From assembly GCA_023055355.1 (NCBI GenBank), contig JALJCS010000002.1, forward strand, positions 84,159,001-84,223,000: a stretch of DNA of 64,000 nt, written 5' to 3'. Shown here in pieces: positions 63,709-64,000 of the stretch; position 1 is the stretch's first letter, and each line of letters starts with the position of its first letter. The notes under the pieces are model-generated. The model made no database searches, was not told the DNA's origin, and saw nothing but the letters and a program-made list of their open reading frames with translations. Made by a program: the position numbers and the translations under genes. Origin of the DNA: Agelaius tricolor (lineage: Eukaryota; Chordata; Aves; Passeriformes; Icteridae).

Positions 63709-64000
63709 GGGACCTGGCACAGGGCACGCAGAGGCAGCTCCGCGACCGGCAGGAGCCTGAGAGCCACCGCAGCTTTGCTCTGACAGCGGGGGGAGCTCTG
63801 AGGAAGGTGAGCCGCAGCCACGCCTTCGCGGGACACTGCATTATCGCCGGCGCTCAGACACCCACACGCCGGACTCCGAGCACGGCCTCAGACCCCCGCT
63901 CTGCTCCGGCGGAGCTGCTGCGGTGCGCCCGCCTGCCTGGGATCAGTTCCGGGGCAGCGCCGCGCTCCTGCCCGGTTCGCTGCAGGCGGACTCCCGGATG
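63709..64000. promoter_or_regulatory. CpG island at right edge, probable C8orf76 promoter side
   Basis: CpG- and GC-rich sequence continuing past the window. Its position upstream of the C8orf76 exons on the minus strand suggests it contains or flanks that gene's promoter and first exon. No first-exon protein could be recognised inside the window. Confidence 0.5.

Noticed and set aside
63196..63841. Three minus-strand Pro-rich open frames of 137-174 codons
   Set aside because: They run through the 50/51-bp minisatellite, whose unit lacks stops in those frames. The frames change between copies of different length, so no single repeat protein is maintained.

Overview
This window is vertebrate nuclear DNA, almost certainly from a bird. 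The genes are split into many short exons with GT-AG introns. At least ten pieces of CR1-type LINE, the dominant avian retroposon, are scattered through introns and spacers. GC-rich CpG-island promoters alternate with AT-rich introns. The gene order DERL1 - TBC1D31 - tRNA-Met(CAU) - FAM83A - C8orf76 is that of human chromosome 8q24.13 (recalled, not searched), so this is an old syntenic block. The species cannot be named from the sequence.

Layout. Positions 1-9826 hold the 5' half of DERL1 on the minus strand: exons 1-4, residues 1-119, with the rest off the left edge. A CpG island at about 9330-10680 lies between DERL1 and TBC1D31 and looks like a shared divergent promoter, with only 685 bp between the two start codons. 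TBC1D31 runs on the plus strand from 10512 to 33728. I could reconstruct all 23 coding exons; they total 3231 nt and read as one uninterrupted frame of 1076 codons plus stop. A tRNA-Met(CAU) gene lies on the minus strand at 35327-35399 in a GC-rich spacer. FAM83A runs on the plus strand with four coding exons between 37388 and 47357 (441 codons). A gene-free, CR1-rich stretch follows (about 48956-55824). The last four coding exons of C8orf76 lie on the minus strand between 61675 and 55901; its N-terminal exon or exons were not found and are probably past the right edge, where another CpG island containing a 50/51-bp minisatellite begins.

The protein genes are not an operon and have unrelated jobs: ER-associated degradation (DERL1), a centrosome/cilium WD40-TBC protein (TBC1D31), a signalling scaffold of the CK1-binding FAM83 family (FAM83A) and a TPR-like protein of unknown function (C8orf76). 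The best regulatory link seen is the DERL1/TBC1D31 island. It carries two strong and one degenerate ZNF143-type motif, an ETS/SP1 pair, a CCAAT box, and an ER-stress-element-like sequence oriented toward DERL1. I found no undescribed multi-gene system; the most useful observations concern promoter architecture, splice-site features, and the apparent loss of GAP catalytic residues in the TBC1D31 TBC domain.
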